DNA of 48,614 bases. It comes from an uncultured Christensenellaceae bacterium (GTDB taxonomy: Bacteria > Bacillota > Clostridia > Christensenellales > Borkfalkiaceae). Below the pieces are notes generated by a model. It saw nothing but the letters and a program-made list of their open reading frames with translations. It ran no database searches and was not told the DNA's origin. This document shows positions 15,743 to 23,442 of the stretch, in pieces. The translations under genes and the position numbers were made by a program. The DNA lies in contig CAJUPX010000017.1 in the NCBI GenBank assembly GCA_910588685.1, forward strand, positions 1 to 48,614, read 5' to 3'. Positions within the stretch are counted from its first letter, which is position 1, and each line of letters starts with the position of its first letter.

Positions 15743-16549
15743 ATGGTTTATTTCGTGGCTACGCCCATAGGCAATTTAAAGGATATTTCTCTGCGCGCGC
15801 TTGAAGTTCTGCGCGGAGCAGACGTAATCTTCTGCGAGGATACAAGACATTCTTTAAAGCTGCTAACTGCATACGATATAAAAAAACCGCTGAAAAGCTG
15901 TCATAAATTCAACGAGCGCGAAGCGGCGGAAAAAATAGCCGCCGAAGCCGCGGCGGGTAAAAACGTCGCCGTAATTTCGGACGCGGGTATGCCCGTGATT
16001 TCCGACCCGGGAAATATTGCGGCGTCGGTGTTAAAGTCCGCGGGCGCGGCGTATACCGTTATACCGGGCGCAAACGCCGCTCTGTCGGCTCTGGTGCTGT
16101 CGGCGTTCCCTGCGGACAGATTTATGTTTATAGGCTTTTTGCCGGACAAAGCCGGCGAAAAGAAAAAACTGCTTGAAAAATATAAGGATATAGACGTAAC
16201 GCTTATATTTCATTGCGCGCCGCAGGATTTGGAGCGCGACGTTGCGGCTATGTTCGCGGCGTTCGGGGAAAGGCGCGCCTGCGCGGTGCGTGAGATAACC
16301 AAAATGCACGAGGAAGCGGTTTGTTTCAATCTGGCGGAGGGTTTTTGCGGCGAAAAACGTGGCGAATTTGTCATTATCGTAGAGGGCGCAGCCCAAACTG
16401 CAAATCCGCTTAACGCGCTTACGGAGCGCGAGCATATTTTAAGTTATATAAACGGGGGCTATACAAAAAAGGACGCTATTAAAAAGGCGGCTGCCGACAG
16501 AGGGGTTTCCAAGTCGGAGATGTATAAGTTTTCGCTTGATATAGAATAG
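15743..16549 (+). CDS. rsmI: 16S rRNA (cytidine-1402-2'-O)-methyltransferase
   Basis: This 268-residue member of the tetrapyrrole-methylase fold has the RsmI hallmarks: VYFVATPIGNLKDISLRALE, CEDTRHSLKLL and the glycine-rich VISDAGMPVISDPG that binds SAM, then FIGFLP. It 2'-O-methylates C1402 in the decoding centre of 16S rRNA. The C-terminal 50 residues form the small helical RsmI tail (KKDAIKKAAADRGVSKSEMY). GGCGGGTAGATT precedes the ATG. It is part of a compact run of same-strand genes from trmN6 to the M42 peptidase. Confidence 0.95.
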   Translation: MVYFVATPIGNLKDISLRALEVLRGADVIFCEDTRHSLKLLTAYDIKKPLKSCHKFNEREAAEKIAAEAAAGKNVAVISDAGMPVISDPGNIAASVLKSAGAAYTVIPGANAALSALVLSAFPADRFMFIGFLPDKAGEKKKLLEKYKDIDVTLIFHCAPQDLERDVAAMFAAFGERRACAVREITKMHEEAVCFNLAEGFCGEKRGEFVIIVEGAAQTANPLNALTEREHILSYINGGYTKKDAIKKAAADRGVSKSEMYKFSLDIE

Positions 16550-16558
16550 AGGTGTAAA

Positions 16559-17614
16559 ATGGAAAAAACCGAAAATGTCCAGAAGAATACCGTTGAAAAC
16601 GAAGTTGACGGATACAACGGAACTTCGGAAAAAATGAGTATTTACGATTATGAACAAAAATACGTAAAACGCCAGAATTTGCACGGAGCAAAGGTAATTT
16701 TACGGCTTTTGTGCGCGTCAATAGGAATACTTATCGCGGCGTGCCTTATTTCGGTAACGCTGAGAATATGGGAATTCAATATGTACGCGGGCATAGCCGC
16801 CATTGTCGTCAGCTGTTTACTGTTTATAATTTTTTACATAGTTCCGCTTGTTAAAATACTGCGGTATCCCGCGTTTCAGACCAATGTAAACGCCAAAACG
16901 GCGCGCGCCGCGCAAAAGCATAACCGCGCGGTTAGGCACGAGGTGGCGGAAAAAATAATCGATTTCACGGCAAAGGTAGAGGGCGCGGGCTGGTACGATT
17001 CCGCGGTGGTCGGAGCAATGGCTATAGCTCTTAAAACGGGCGACGAGGAGTCGCTTATGAAAGCTATGACTGCGCTGTACGGCGATTCGGTTAAAAAATC
17101 GGCAAAAGACCTTATATTCCGCGGCGCGTTGAAATCGGCTTCCTATTCGGCGTTGTCGCAGACCTCGCGAGTGGACGCGCTTTTGGTCGCGTTTATTAAT
17201 TTACAGCTTGTAAAGGATTTAGTATTTTTGTACGGCTTCCGTCCGTCGGACGCGCGGCTCGTTAAAATATTTTGCAGAGTTTTGCAAAACTCGCTTATCG
17301 CCTACGGTATGGGCGGCATTAAAATAGGTCAGAACGTAGTAAAGACTATGGGCGACGCGGTAAAGGGCATACCTATTTTAGGTTCGGCTATTTCAACTAT
17401 AGTAGATTCGTCCGTACAGGGTCTGACAAACGGCGTTCTTACTACGGTTATAGGTTTTCAGACGATAAAGTACCTCAGCTATGAATATAAATTGCAGGAA
17501 ATTCTCGACGGCGTGAAGCTTGCCGACGAGGATGAGGTTGAGGAAGCGTGCGCGGAGCTTGAACGCGAGCTTAAAAAGAGCTTTAAAAAGCGTCCCGCCG
17601 CGCAGGCAGTTTAA
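16559..17614 (+). CDS. DUF697-like inner-membrane protein
   Basis: This 351-residue protein has a hydrophilic N-terminus and two adjacent membrane helices (about 45-67 and 72-93). Its C-terminal region (about 200-330) has small-residue-rich amphipathic helices: QTSRVDALLVAFINLQLVKD, GMGGIKIGQNVVK and GIPILGSAISTIVDSSVQGL. That last region resembles DUF697/YcjF-type domains, which accompany small GTPases in other bacteria. No GTPase gene is adjacent. An AGAGGTG site precedes the ATG by 8 bases. Family assignment is moderate and the function unknown. Confidence 0.75.
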   Translation: MEKTENVQKNTVENEVDGYNGTSEKMSIYDYEQKYVKRQNLHGAKVILRLLCASIGILIAACLISVTLRIWEFNMYAGIAAIVVSCLLFIIFYIVPLVKILRYPAFQTNVNAKTARAAQKHNRAVRHEVAEKIIDFTAKVEGAGWYDSAVVGAMAIALKTGDEESLMKAMTALYGDSVKKSAKDLIFRGALKSASYSALSQTSRVDALLVAFINLQLVKDLVFLYGFRPSDARLVKIFCRVLQNSLIAYGMGGIKIGQNVVKTMGDAVKGIPILGSAISTIVDSSVQGLTNGVLTTVIGFQTIKYLSYEYKLQEILDGVKLADEDEVEEACAELERELKKSFKKRPAAQAV

Positions 17615-17639
17615 TAATTACGTTTAAAGGAGTATTTTT

Positions 17640-18701
17640 ATGGAAGATATCCGTTTAATAGAAAAACTTGTTCAGGCGCGCGGTATGTCCGGGTTTGAAA
17701 ACGAAGTATTAACCGTCGCCCGCGAATACTGCAAAGATTTTGCAAGAATGGAAGAGGACAGTATGCGCAACCTCTATATTTTCCCTTCGTATAATAAGGG
17801 CAACCGCCCTCTCGTAATGCTGGACGCGCACTCGGACGAGGTTGGTTTTATGGTGCAGGCGATAAAGCCGGACGGTACGCTGAGGTTTATTCCCGTCGGC
17901 AGCTGGAGCGAGATGTCTTTGCCGTCTGCAAAGGTGCAGGTATACACGGAAAAAGGATATATAAGCGGGGTAATCGCGGCAACGCCGCCCCATCTTCTGC
18001 CCGCGGCTCAGCGCAATACTCCGCCTACCTACGCTTCGCTTTCTATTGATATAGGCGCGTCAAGCGCAGAGGAGGCGCAGGCATACGGCGTTAAAATAGG
18101 CGCGCCGGTAGTGCCTCTTTCTCTGTTTGAATACGACGCGGCGCACGGCATTCTGCACGGCAAGGCGTTTGACGACAGGCTGGGAGTAGCCGCGCTTTTA
18201 AAGACATTAAAGCTCTTGCAAAACCAAAAGCTCGCGGTGGACGTCGTGGGGGTAATCTCCTCGCAGGAGGAGGTGGGCGACCGTGGAATTAAGGCGGCGA
18301 TGTATAACGTAAAACCCGCCGCGGCAATTTGCTTGGAAGGCTGTCCCGCCGACGACACCTGTTCTCCCGCGTATATGGTTCAGGACGCGCTGCGCGGCGG
18401 AGTAATGCTCAGGCATATGGACGCAACGGTTATATGCACGCCGGGGTTTATAAAGTTCACGCAGGAGGCGGCTGCCGCGGAAAGCATTAAAGTGCAGATG
18501 GCGGTGCGCGCGGGCGGCGGTAATAACGGCGCGGCTATAATAAATTCAAACGGCGGTACTCCCGTGATAGTTGCGGGTATACCTGTAAGATATATACACA
18601 GCTTCAACTGTATTGCGGCTATGGAGGATTTTAACGCAAACGTGGATTTGAGCGTGGCTGTCGTAAAGCGTTTAACGGAAGATATAATAAAATCGTTTTA
18701 A
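17640..18701 (+). CDS. M42-family metallo-aminopeptidase
   Basis: This 353-residue cytoplasmic dinuclear zinc aminopeptidase belongs to the M42/glutamyl aminopeptidase/FrvX group. Metal ligands are visible in LDAHSDEVGFMV (His/Asp), KAFDDRLGVAALL (Asp) and ISSQEEVGDRG (catalytic Glu plus metal Glu). The PDZ-like insertion expected between residues 70 and 165 is present. M42 enzymes assemble into dodecameric tetrahedra and degrade peptides coming from proteolysis. AAAGGAG precedes the ATG by 8 bases. It is the last gene of the + strand run and faces the ABC exporter. Confidence 0.93.
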   Translation: MEDIRLIEKLVQARGMSGFENEVLTVAREYCKDFARMEEDSMRNLYIFPSYNKGNRPLVMLDAHSDEVGFMVQAIKPDGTLRFIPVGSWSEMSLPSAKVQVYTEKGYISGVIAATPPHLLPAAQRNTPPTYASLSIDIGASSAEEAQAYGVKIGAPVVPLSLFEYDAAHGILHGKAFDDRLGVAALLKTLKLLQNQKLAVDVVGVISSQEEVGDRGIKAAMYNVKPAAAICLEGCPADDTCSPAYMVQDALRGGVMLRHMDATVICTPGFIKFTQEAAAAESIKVQMAVRAGGGNNGAAIINSNGGTPVIVAGIPVRYIHSFNCIAAMEDFNANVDLSVAVVKRLTEDIIKSF

Positions 18702-18709
18702 AATGTAAA

Positions 18710-18741
18710 ACGGCGCGGAGGCAAATGGCACTCCGCGCCGT
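18710..18741. terminator. Hairpin between convergent genes
   Basis: The perfect stem ACGGCGCGGAG/CTCCGCGCCGT (11 bp) with a 10-nt loop lies between the M42 gene and the convergent ABC gene. A U tract is lacking on both strands, so termination may be factor-assisted or weak. Confidence 0.55.
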
Positions 18742-18753
18742 ATATATGCGTTA

Positions 18754-20493
18754 TTAATTCTGTTTAAACTGATAATCGTACAGTTCCTTATATATTCCGC
18801 CTTTTGCGAGCAGTTGCTCGTGCGTACCGCGTTCCTCAACGCCGTTGTGCGTAATAACTATTATCTCGTCAGCGTTTTTTACGGTGGAAAGTCTGTGTGC
18901 TACGACAAGCGTCGTTCTGCCCGCGGACAGTTCGTTTAGCGCATTTTGTATCAGCATTTCGGTTGCGTTGTCGAGCGCGGAAGTCGCCTCGTCCAAAATG
19001 AGTATGGGCGGGTTTTTCAAAAACGCCCGCGCAATGGATACTCGCTGTTTCTGTCCTCCCGAAAGTTTAACGCCGCGCTCGCCTACGTTGGTGTCGTAGC
19101 CCTCGGGCAAGCTCATTATAAAGTCGTGAATGTTTGCTCTTTTTGCCGCGCTTATTATCTGTTCTTCGTTCGCGGAAAAATCCCCGTATGCTATATTTTC
19201 CCGAATAGTGCCGTTAAAAAGGAATACGTCCTGTTGGACTATTCCTATATTTTTACGCAAAATTTGCCTGTCAAGCTCTTTTAAATCGTAGCCGTCCACG
19301 GTAATTATTCCGTCGTCTATCTCGTAAAACCGCGGTATAAGGTGGCACAGCGTTGATTTACCGCCGCCCGACGGACCTACAAGCGCAATGGTTCTGCCCG
19401 CGGGTATATGCATAGAAAAATCTTTTATTACCTTTTGTCCGTCGTCGCTCTTATAGCCGAAGCTTACGTTATCGAATACGATTTCGCCGCGCAATATGCC
19501 GGGGGTTACGGGATTTTCTGGCTCTGTTTCGGCGGGCTCGTCCATTATTTCGCAAAAGCGCGCAAAGCCCGTTGTTCCCGCCTGTATCTGTTCGTAAATG
19601 TTGGTTATAGTGCGCACGGGAGTGATAAGCACGCTTATATATAGCACAAATGCCGTAAACTCGCCGGTATCTATTTTTCCGTTATAGAAAAACAGCCCGC
19701 CCGCGAGCAATACGATAAAGTACAGAAAATCGAGAAAAAAGGACATAGACGAGAAAAACTCACCCATAACCCTGTACTGTCTGCCTTTGGTTTTAACAAA
19801 CTCGATATTGCTTTTTTCAAATTTTTCTTTTTCGTGGTCGCGCGCCGCGTAAGCGCGGGAAACGCGTATTCCCGATACCGCGCTTTCTATATCAGCGTTT
19901 ATTTCGCCCTGCACAATACGCATCTGTCTGCTTATGCGGCGCATACGGTTGCGCATAAACATAGTGTAAATTACTATTACAGGGATAAACGCAAAGATTA
20001 TAAGCGTTAAATAAATATTGATGTTTGCAAGCATAATAAACGCGCCTATTATGGTAACGAGCGATAAAAAAACGTCTTCGGGACCGTGATGGGCGAGCTC
20101 GGAAATTTCAAACAGGTCGTTAGTCATACGGCTCATTATAACGCCCGTTTTGTTTTCGTCGAAGTAGGAGAAGGGCAGTTTTTGCAGGTGGTTGAACAGC
20201 TCGCTGCGCATATCCGCCTGCATACGCGTGCCTACAAGATGTCCCCAGTACTGTAAAACAAAGTTTAATAAAGCCTTTACAAGATAAAAAATAAGCAGCG
20301 CACCCGAGCATATAAGCAGCATATCCAGCATTTTATTCGGGACAAAGTTGTTTATAATCTCTTTTGTGACGGCGGGATAAACCAGGTTGAACACCGAAAT
20401 TATTAACGCGCAAAGCATATCCGTTATGAACAGCCGCATATGCGGTTTATAATATCCCGCAAACCGTTTTAAATAACCTTTTTTCTTTTTCAT
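18754..20493 (-). CDS. ABC exporter, fused permease and ATPase
   Basis: This 579-residue half-transporter has six transmembrane helices in residues 1 to about 310 and a nucleotide-binding domain from about 335 on. The ATPase motifs are complete: Walker A GPSGGGKST, Q-loop IVQQDVFLF, signature LSGGQKQR, Walker B ILILDEATSALD and H-loop VVAHRLSTV. It should homodimerise in the membrane and export lipids or drugs (MsbA/LmrA type); the substrate cannot be told. It starts 2 bases after the mnmA stop, so the two genes form one unit. Confidence 0.93.
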   Translation of the reverse strand: MKKKKGYLKRFAGYYKPHMRLFITDMLCALIISVFNLVYPAVTKEIINNFVPNKMLDMLLICSGALLIFYLVKALLNFVLQYWGHLVGTRMQADMRSELFNHLQKLPFSYFDENKTGVIMSRMTNDLFEISELAHHGPEDVFLSLVTIIGAFIMLANINIYLTLIIFAFIPVIVIYTMFMRNRMRRISRQMRIVQGEINADIESAVSGIRVSRAYAARDHEKEKFEKSNIEFVKTKGRQYRVMGEFFSSMSFFLDFLYFIVLLAGGLFFYNGKIDTGEFTAFVLYISVLITPVRTITNIYEQIQAGTTGFARFCEIMDEPAETEPENPVTPGILRGEIVFDNVSFGYKSDDGQKVIKDFSMHIPAGRTIALVGPSGGGKSTLCHLIPRFYEIDDGIITVDGYDLKELDRQILRKNIGIVQQDVFLFNGTIRENIAYGDFSANEEQIISAAKRANIHDFIMSLPEGYDTNVGERGVKLSGGQKQRVSIARAFLKNPPILILDEATSALDNATEMLIQNALNELSAGRTTLVVAHRLSTVKNADEIIVITHNGVEERGTHEQLLAKGGIYKELYDYQFKQN

Positions 20494-20495
20494 AA

Positions 20496-21569
20496 CTATT
20501 TAATCACTTCCTCAATAACGCCGCCGCCCAAACAGCGGGTACTGTCGTAAAATACCGCGTACTGCCCACCGGTAACGGCGCGCTGCGGCTCGGCAAACTC
20601 TACGAGCGCACCGTCGCCGCCGAGTACAACTTTTACTTTCTGTTCGGACTGGCGGTAACGGAATTTTGCCGTGCATTCTATGGTTGGCTGCGGTATATAC
20701 CCTATCCAATTGAGCCCCGCAACCTTGCACGCTTTTGAATAGAGCGGGGCTTCGTCCCCGTGCGAAACGTATAAAACGTTGTTTTTCAAATCCTTTTCAA
20801 CAACAAACCAGCGCCCGTCCTCGCCCTGTTTGCCGCCGAGATTAAGCCCTCTGCGCTGCCCGAGAGTATAATACATAAGCCCCGAATGCTCGCCTACTTT
20901 CTTGCCGTCGGTATTTAATATTTTGCCCGGCTGCGCGGGTAAATATGTTTGCAAAAATTTGCGGAAATTGCGTTCGCCTATAAAACAGATGCCGGTGGAA
21001 TCTTTCTTTTTCGCCGTCGCAAGCCCCGTTTTTTCGGCGATTTTTCTTACTTCGGACTTGTCAAGACCTGCAAGCGGAAAAACTACATTATCAAGCTGCG
21101 GGGTTAAAACCTGATTTAAAAAGTAGGTCTGGTCCTTGCCCGCGTCCTTTGCCTTTAAAAGGTAATTTACGCCGTTTTCGTGCGCAACGCCGCAGTAGTG
21201 CCCCGTGGCAATAACGTCCGCACCCATAGACAGGGCGTATTCGCGGAACGGACCGAATTTGATTTCGCGGTTGCATAAAACGTCGGGGTTGGGCGTTCTG
21301 CCCGCCGCGTATTCTTTGAGGAAATGCGAAAAAACGCGCTCCTTATAATTTTCGGCGAAATTGACGCTGTAATAGGGTATGCCGAGCGCGTCGCAAACTC
21401 TGCGCACGTCGGCAAAGTCGCTTTCCGCGCTGCACGCGCCCGAAGAGTCTGTCTCCTCCCAGTTGACCATATACAGTCCTATTACGTTGTAACCCTGTTC
21501 TTTTAAGAGATAGGCGGCCACGGAGGAATCTACGCCCCCGCTCATACCTATGACTGCCGTTTTCGACAT
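20496..21569 (-). CDS. mnmA: tRNA-specific 2-thiouridylase MnmA
   Basis: This 357-residue enzyme adds sulfur to U34 of tRNA-Lys, Glu and Gln. The N-terminal PP-loop MSGGVDSSVAAYLL binds ATP. CNREIKFG and DSTGICFIGERNF hold the catalytic cysteines, and NTDGKKVGEHSGLMYYTLGQ begins the C-terminal domains. Length is normal. TCGGAGCACATT gives the ribosome site. Transcription starts from a promoter whose -35 box is shared with the divergent DUF4250 gene. The linked ABC exporter has no known role in the same pathway. Confidence 0.96.
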   Translation of the reverse strand: MSKTAVIGMSGGVDSSVAAYLLKEQGYNVIGLYMVNWEETDSSGACSAESDFADVRRVCDALGIPYYSVNFAENYKERVFSHFLKEYAAGRTPNPDVLCNREIKFGPFREYALSMGADVIATGHYCGVAHENGVNYLLKAKDAGKDQTYFLNQVLTPQLDNVVFPLAGLDKSEVRKIAEKTGLATAKKKDSTGICFIGERNFRKFLQTYLPAQPGKILNTDGKKVGEHSGLMYYTLGQRRGLNLGGKQGEDGRWFVVEKDLKNNVLYVSHGDEAPLYSKACKVAGLNWIGYIPQPTIECTAKFRYRQSEQKVKVVLGGDGALVEFAEPQRAVTGGQYAVFYDSTRCLGGGVIEEVIK

Positions 21570-21604
21570 AATGTGCTCCGATAAACAAATAATTTAAGGA
21601 TTTT

Positions 21605-21655
21605 ATTATATCACGGGGAAATAGTATTTGCAAATAATTTAAAACGTGCTATAAT
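21605..21655. promoter_or_regulatory. Divergent promoters sharing one palindromic -35 box
   Basis: TTGCAA at 21628-21633 is its own reverse complement. Rightward, TATAAT lies at 21650-21655 after a 16-nt spacer (DUF4250). Leftward, TATAAT on the minus strand lies at 21610-21605 after a 17-nt spacer (mnmA). One hexamer therefore serves both directions and the two promoters cannot be occupied at once. Confidence 0.75.
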
Positions 21656-21661
21656 GTGTTT

Positions 21662-21838
21662 ATGAAACTGCCCGCAGACGACTATATTCTGTTATCGCTC
21701 GTTAATACCGCGCTGAGAGATAAATTTAAAACTTTAAGCGAGCTGTGCGTGGAATGGGAAGCGGATGAAAATGAAATCCGCGTCCGCCTTGCCGCGTTAG
21801 GCTATGAATACGACTGCGAAAAATCCCGCTTTTGCTGA
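21662..21838 (+). CDS. DUF4250 small protein, probably leaderless
   Basis: This 58-residue protein begins MKLPADDYILLSLVNTALRD, which fits the DUF4250 pattern of a short N-terminal helix followed by an HTH-like core (SELCVEWEADENEIRVRLAA) and LGYEYD near the end. The family is common in Clostridia and has no known function; the core looks like a small DNA-binding fold. A TATAAT ends exactly 6 nt before the ATG at 21662 and no Shine-Dalgarno is present, so the transcript should begin at the start codon. An in-frame GTG at 21656 is an alternative. It lies immediately before tRNA-Arg. Confidence 0.85.
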   Translation: MKLPADDYILLSLVNTALRDKFKTLSELCVEWEADENEIRVRLAALGYEYDCEKSRFC

Positions 21839-21886
21839 TTTTATCCGGGAATACCGCCGGTTGACAAAATAAAACACATAAAATAT

Positions 21887-21963
21887 GCGTCCGTAGCTCA
21901 GTTGGATAGAGCAATAGCCTCCGACGCTATGTGCCGATGGTTCGAATCCATTCGGGCGCACCA
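21887..21963 (+). tRNA. tRNA-Arg (anticodon CCG)
   Basis: All arms are complete: acceptor GCGTCCG/CGGGCGC, D-arm GCTCAGTTGGATAGAGC and anticodon stem ATAGC/GCTAT around loop CTCCGAC (anticodon CCG). The T-arm is GGTTCGAATCC. CCA is encoded. It reads codon CGG. A gene of unknown function follows directly. The tRNA 3' end is a usual integration target, but no duplicate of it is seen in this window. Confidence 0.97.
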
Positions 21964-22027
21964 ATACCCTCTCCGCAAGGCGGCGGGGGTAAAATTATAT
22001 GATAGGCAAAGGAGAAAACACATCAGG

Positions 22028-22969
22028 ATGACAAAAGCTCAAAAGGATAAGATTGTTAGTCTTTATTATGATATTGTGGATAAAGCATATTTTTATTATG
22101 ATATGGATAGCTTTATACGCGAACAAATTGGGCGCAATATAGATTTCTTCAACAAACCCAAAGAATATCAGATTGAGATGTGGCTCAGACTGCTCGGCGG
22201 CGACGACTATAATCTTCTGTATCTCGGCGCAATGCTTGCGTTAAAGGAAGACGATATGCGCTATCTTGACGACACGCTGTATACCGTTACCACGCTGGAA
22301 CGGCTCACTATGATGTCAACGGATTGGGACCTATTGTCCGTGTTGCTGTCGGCTAACCGTTTCAGCGATATAGAGCGTTTTTTTCCGAAGGAAAACGTAC
22401 ATAGTAAAATCGGCGGCGGTTGGCTGATAAATCTGGTAATGTATTTGTACTACGGCGAGGAAGCGTGGCGGGCGGAAGCGGTCGATACCGGTAGGCGTTA
22501 CTCCGAGTCTAAAACTACAATCGAGGGAAAGGCGGTTGTAAACTGTCTTTTGAGTTTGGTCGATAAAGATTTCGATAGGTTTTCCGTGGAGCTGGATAAT
22601 ATATGCAAAGGCAAGCGCCGCTCGAATGAATTCGGCGAAAATAAATTTACCAAACATTTCCCGTTTTTTGCTTTGGGACTTTACAATTTTGCACGCTTTT
22701 TATACGGCGGAGAAGTTGAAAATATCGCGCTCCCTGATGATGCCGGTGCGCTGATAGAACTGCACGAATACCAAAAAGCCAACGGGTACGCGCCGGGTAA
22801 GCTCCTTGTGGATTTCAAAAATTCGGTTCCGCTCCTAGACGCATTGCTCAATATCGAGTTGCCGACCGTACATTTGAAGTACGATAAAAAAGGGAAAGGT
22901 TATATCGATATTGACAGATACAAAAGCGAGATTACCGAAAGAGCGCTTGAAATTTATGCCCGTAAATGA
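22028..22969 (+). CDS. Unknown cytoplasmic helical protein beside tRNA-Arg
   Basis: This 313-residue protein has no signal or membrane segment and is mostly alpha-helical, with aromatic pairs (IVSLYYDIVDKAYFYYDMDS; GGGWLINLVMYLYYGEEAW) and a middle part with paired helices as in repeat proteins. A short KGYIDIDRYKSEITERALEI closes it. The shape is reminiscent of Imm49/PoNi-type immunity proteins, but I cannot show a motif, so this is only a suggestion. The ATG at 22028 is preferred (AAAGGAG upstream); the longer frame runs through the tRNA. It ends at an exceptionally strong terminator. Confidence 0.75.
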   Translation: MTKAQKDKIVSLYYDIVDKAYFYYDMDSFIREQIGRNIDFFNKPKEYQIEMWLRLLGGDDYNLLYLGAMLALKEDDMRYLDDTLYTVTTLERLTMMSTDWDLLSVLLSANRFSDIERFFPKENVHSKIGGGWLINLVMYLYYGEEAWRAEAVDTGRRYSESKTTIEGKAVVNCLLSLVDKDFDRFSVELDNICKGKRRSNEFGENKFTKHFPFFALGLYNFARFLYGGEVENIALPDDAGALIELHEYQKANGYAPGKLLVDFKNSVPLLDALLNIELPTVHLKYDKKGKGYIDIDRYKSEITERALEIYARK

Positions 22970-23002
22970 GGTGCATAATTGTCGGCAGTATTTTTATTAA
23001 CT

Positions 23003-23050
23003 AAACACAAAAGCCATCGTTTCCAAAAGGAAACGATGGCTTTTGTGTTT
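23003..23050 (+). terminator. Perfect 22-bp stem terminator
   Basis: Positions 23003-23024 pair without mismatch with 23029-23050 around an AAAA loop, and the stem ends in A and T tracts (AAACACAAAAGCC ... GGCTTTTGTGTTT). It works symmetrically for both strands. Confidence 0.9.
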
Positions 23051-23376
23051 GACTGTTTTTATAAAACTCTGCGGGAAAGACGCGCGCATATATTGATAAA
23101 TTTGCATCCGACGCCGTTGTAAAAAGACCAGCACGACAAGCCGCAATGAACGCGTCATCCCTGCTTATATTTACAGTCGGAACACGCCCGGATTTGGAAG
23201 TAAGCAGGGATACATTATCACAGTTAACGGCAGATTGCAATAATAATGCGGTATTCCGGGCGAGCAAATTGCTTTTACGGATTTATTATTTTTGATAAAT
23301 TAATATTAGAAAAGAGGCGTTTTAAGATAAGAATTTACCAAAAATGTCAAAAAAATAACAATTTACGCTTTAAATA
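23051..23376. other. Intergenic stretch, possible gene remnant
   Basis: No convincing gene is present. A minus-strand open frame with only a TTG start (about 23267 to 23001) has coding-like text such as VPTVNISRDDAFIAACRAGL, but it lacks a ribosome site and its end lies in the terminator. Inside it is an 11-bp inverted repeat, ATCCCTGCTTA (23157-23167) and TAAGCAGGGAT (23201-23211). It may be the relic of a lost gene. The final 100 bases are A/T-rich promoter DNA. Confidence 0.4.
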
Positions 23377-23405
23377 TTGCAATGTTACATTATGTATGTT
23401 ATAAT
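23377..23405 (+). promoter_or_regulatory. Promoter of the GH3 gene
   Basis: TTGCAA (23377-23382), 17 nt and TATAAT (23400-23405), about 37 bases before the start codon. Confidence 0.75.
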
Positions 23406-23442
23406 CTAAGCTGTTAAAATTTAATTTGGTAACGGTGGAATT

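Noticed and set aside
21867..21884. Promoter directly before tRNA-Arg (TTGACA at 21861 with TAAAAT at 21879)
   Set aside because: The spacer would be only 12 nt, too short for a normal sigma-70-type promoter. Co-transcription with DUF4250 is more likely.
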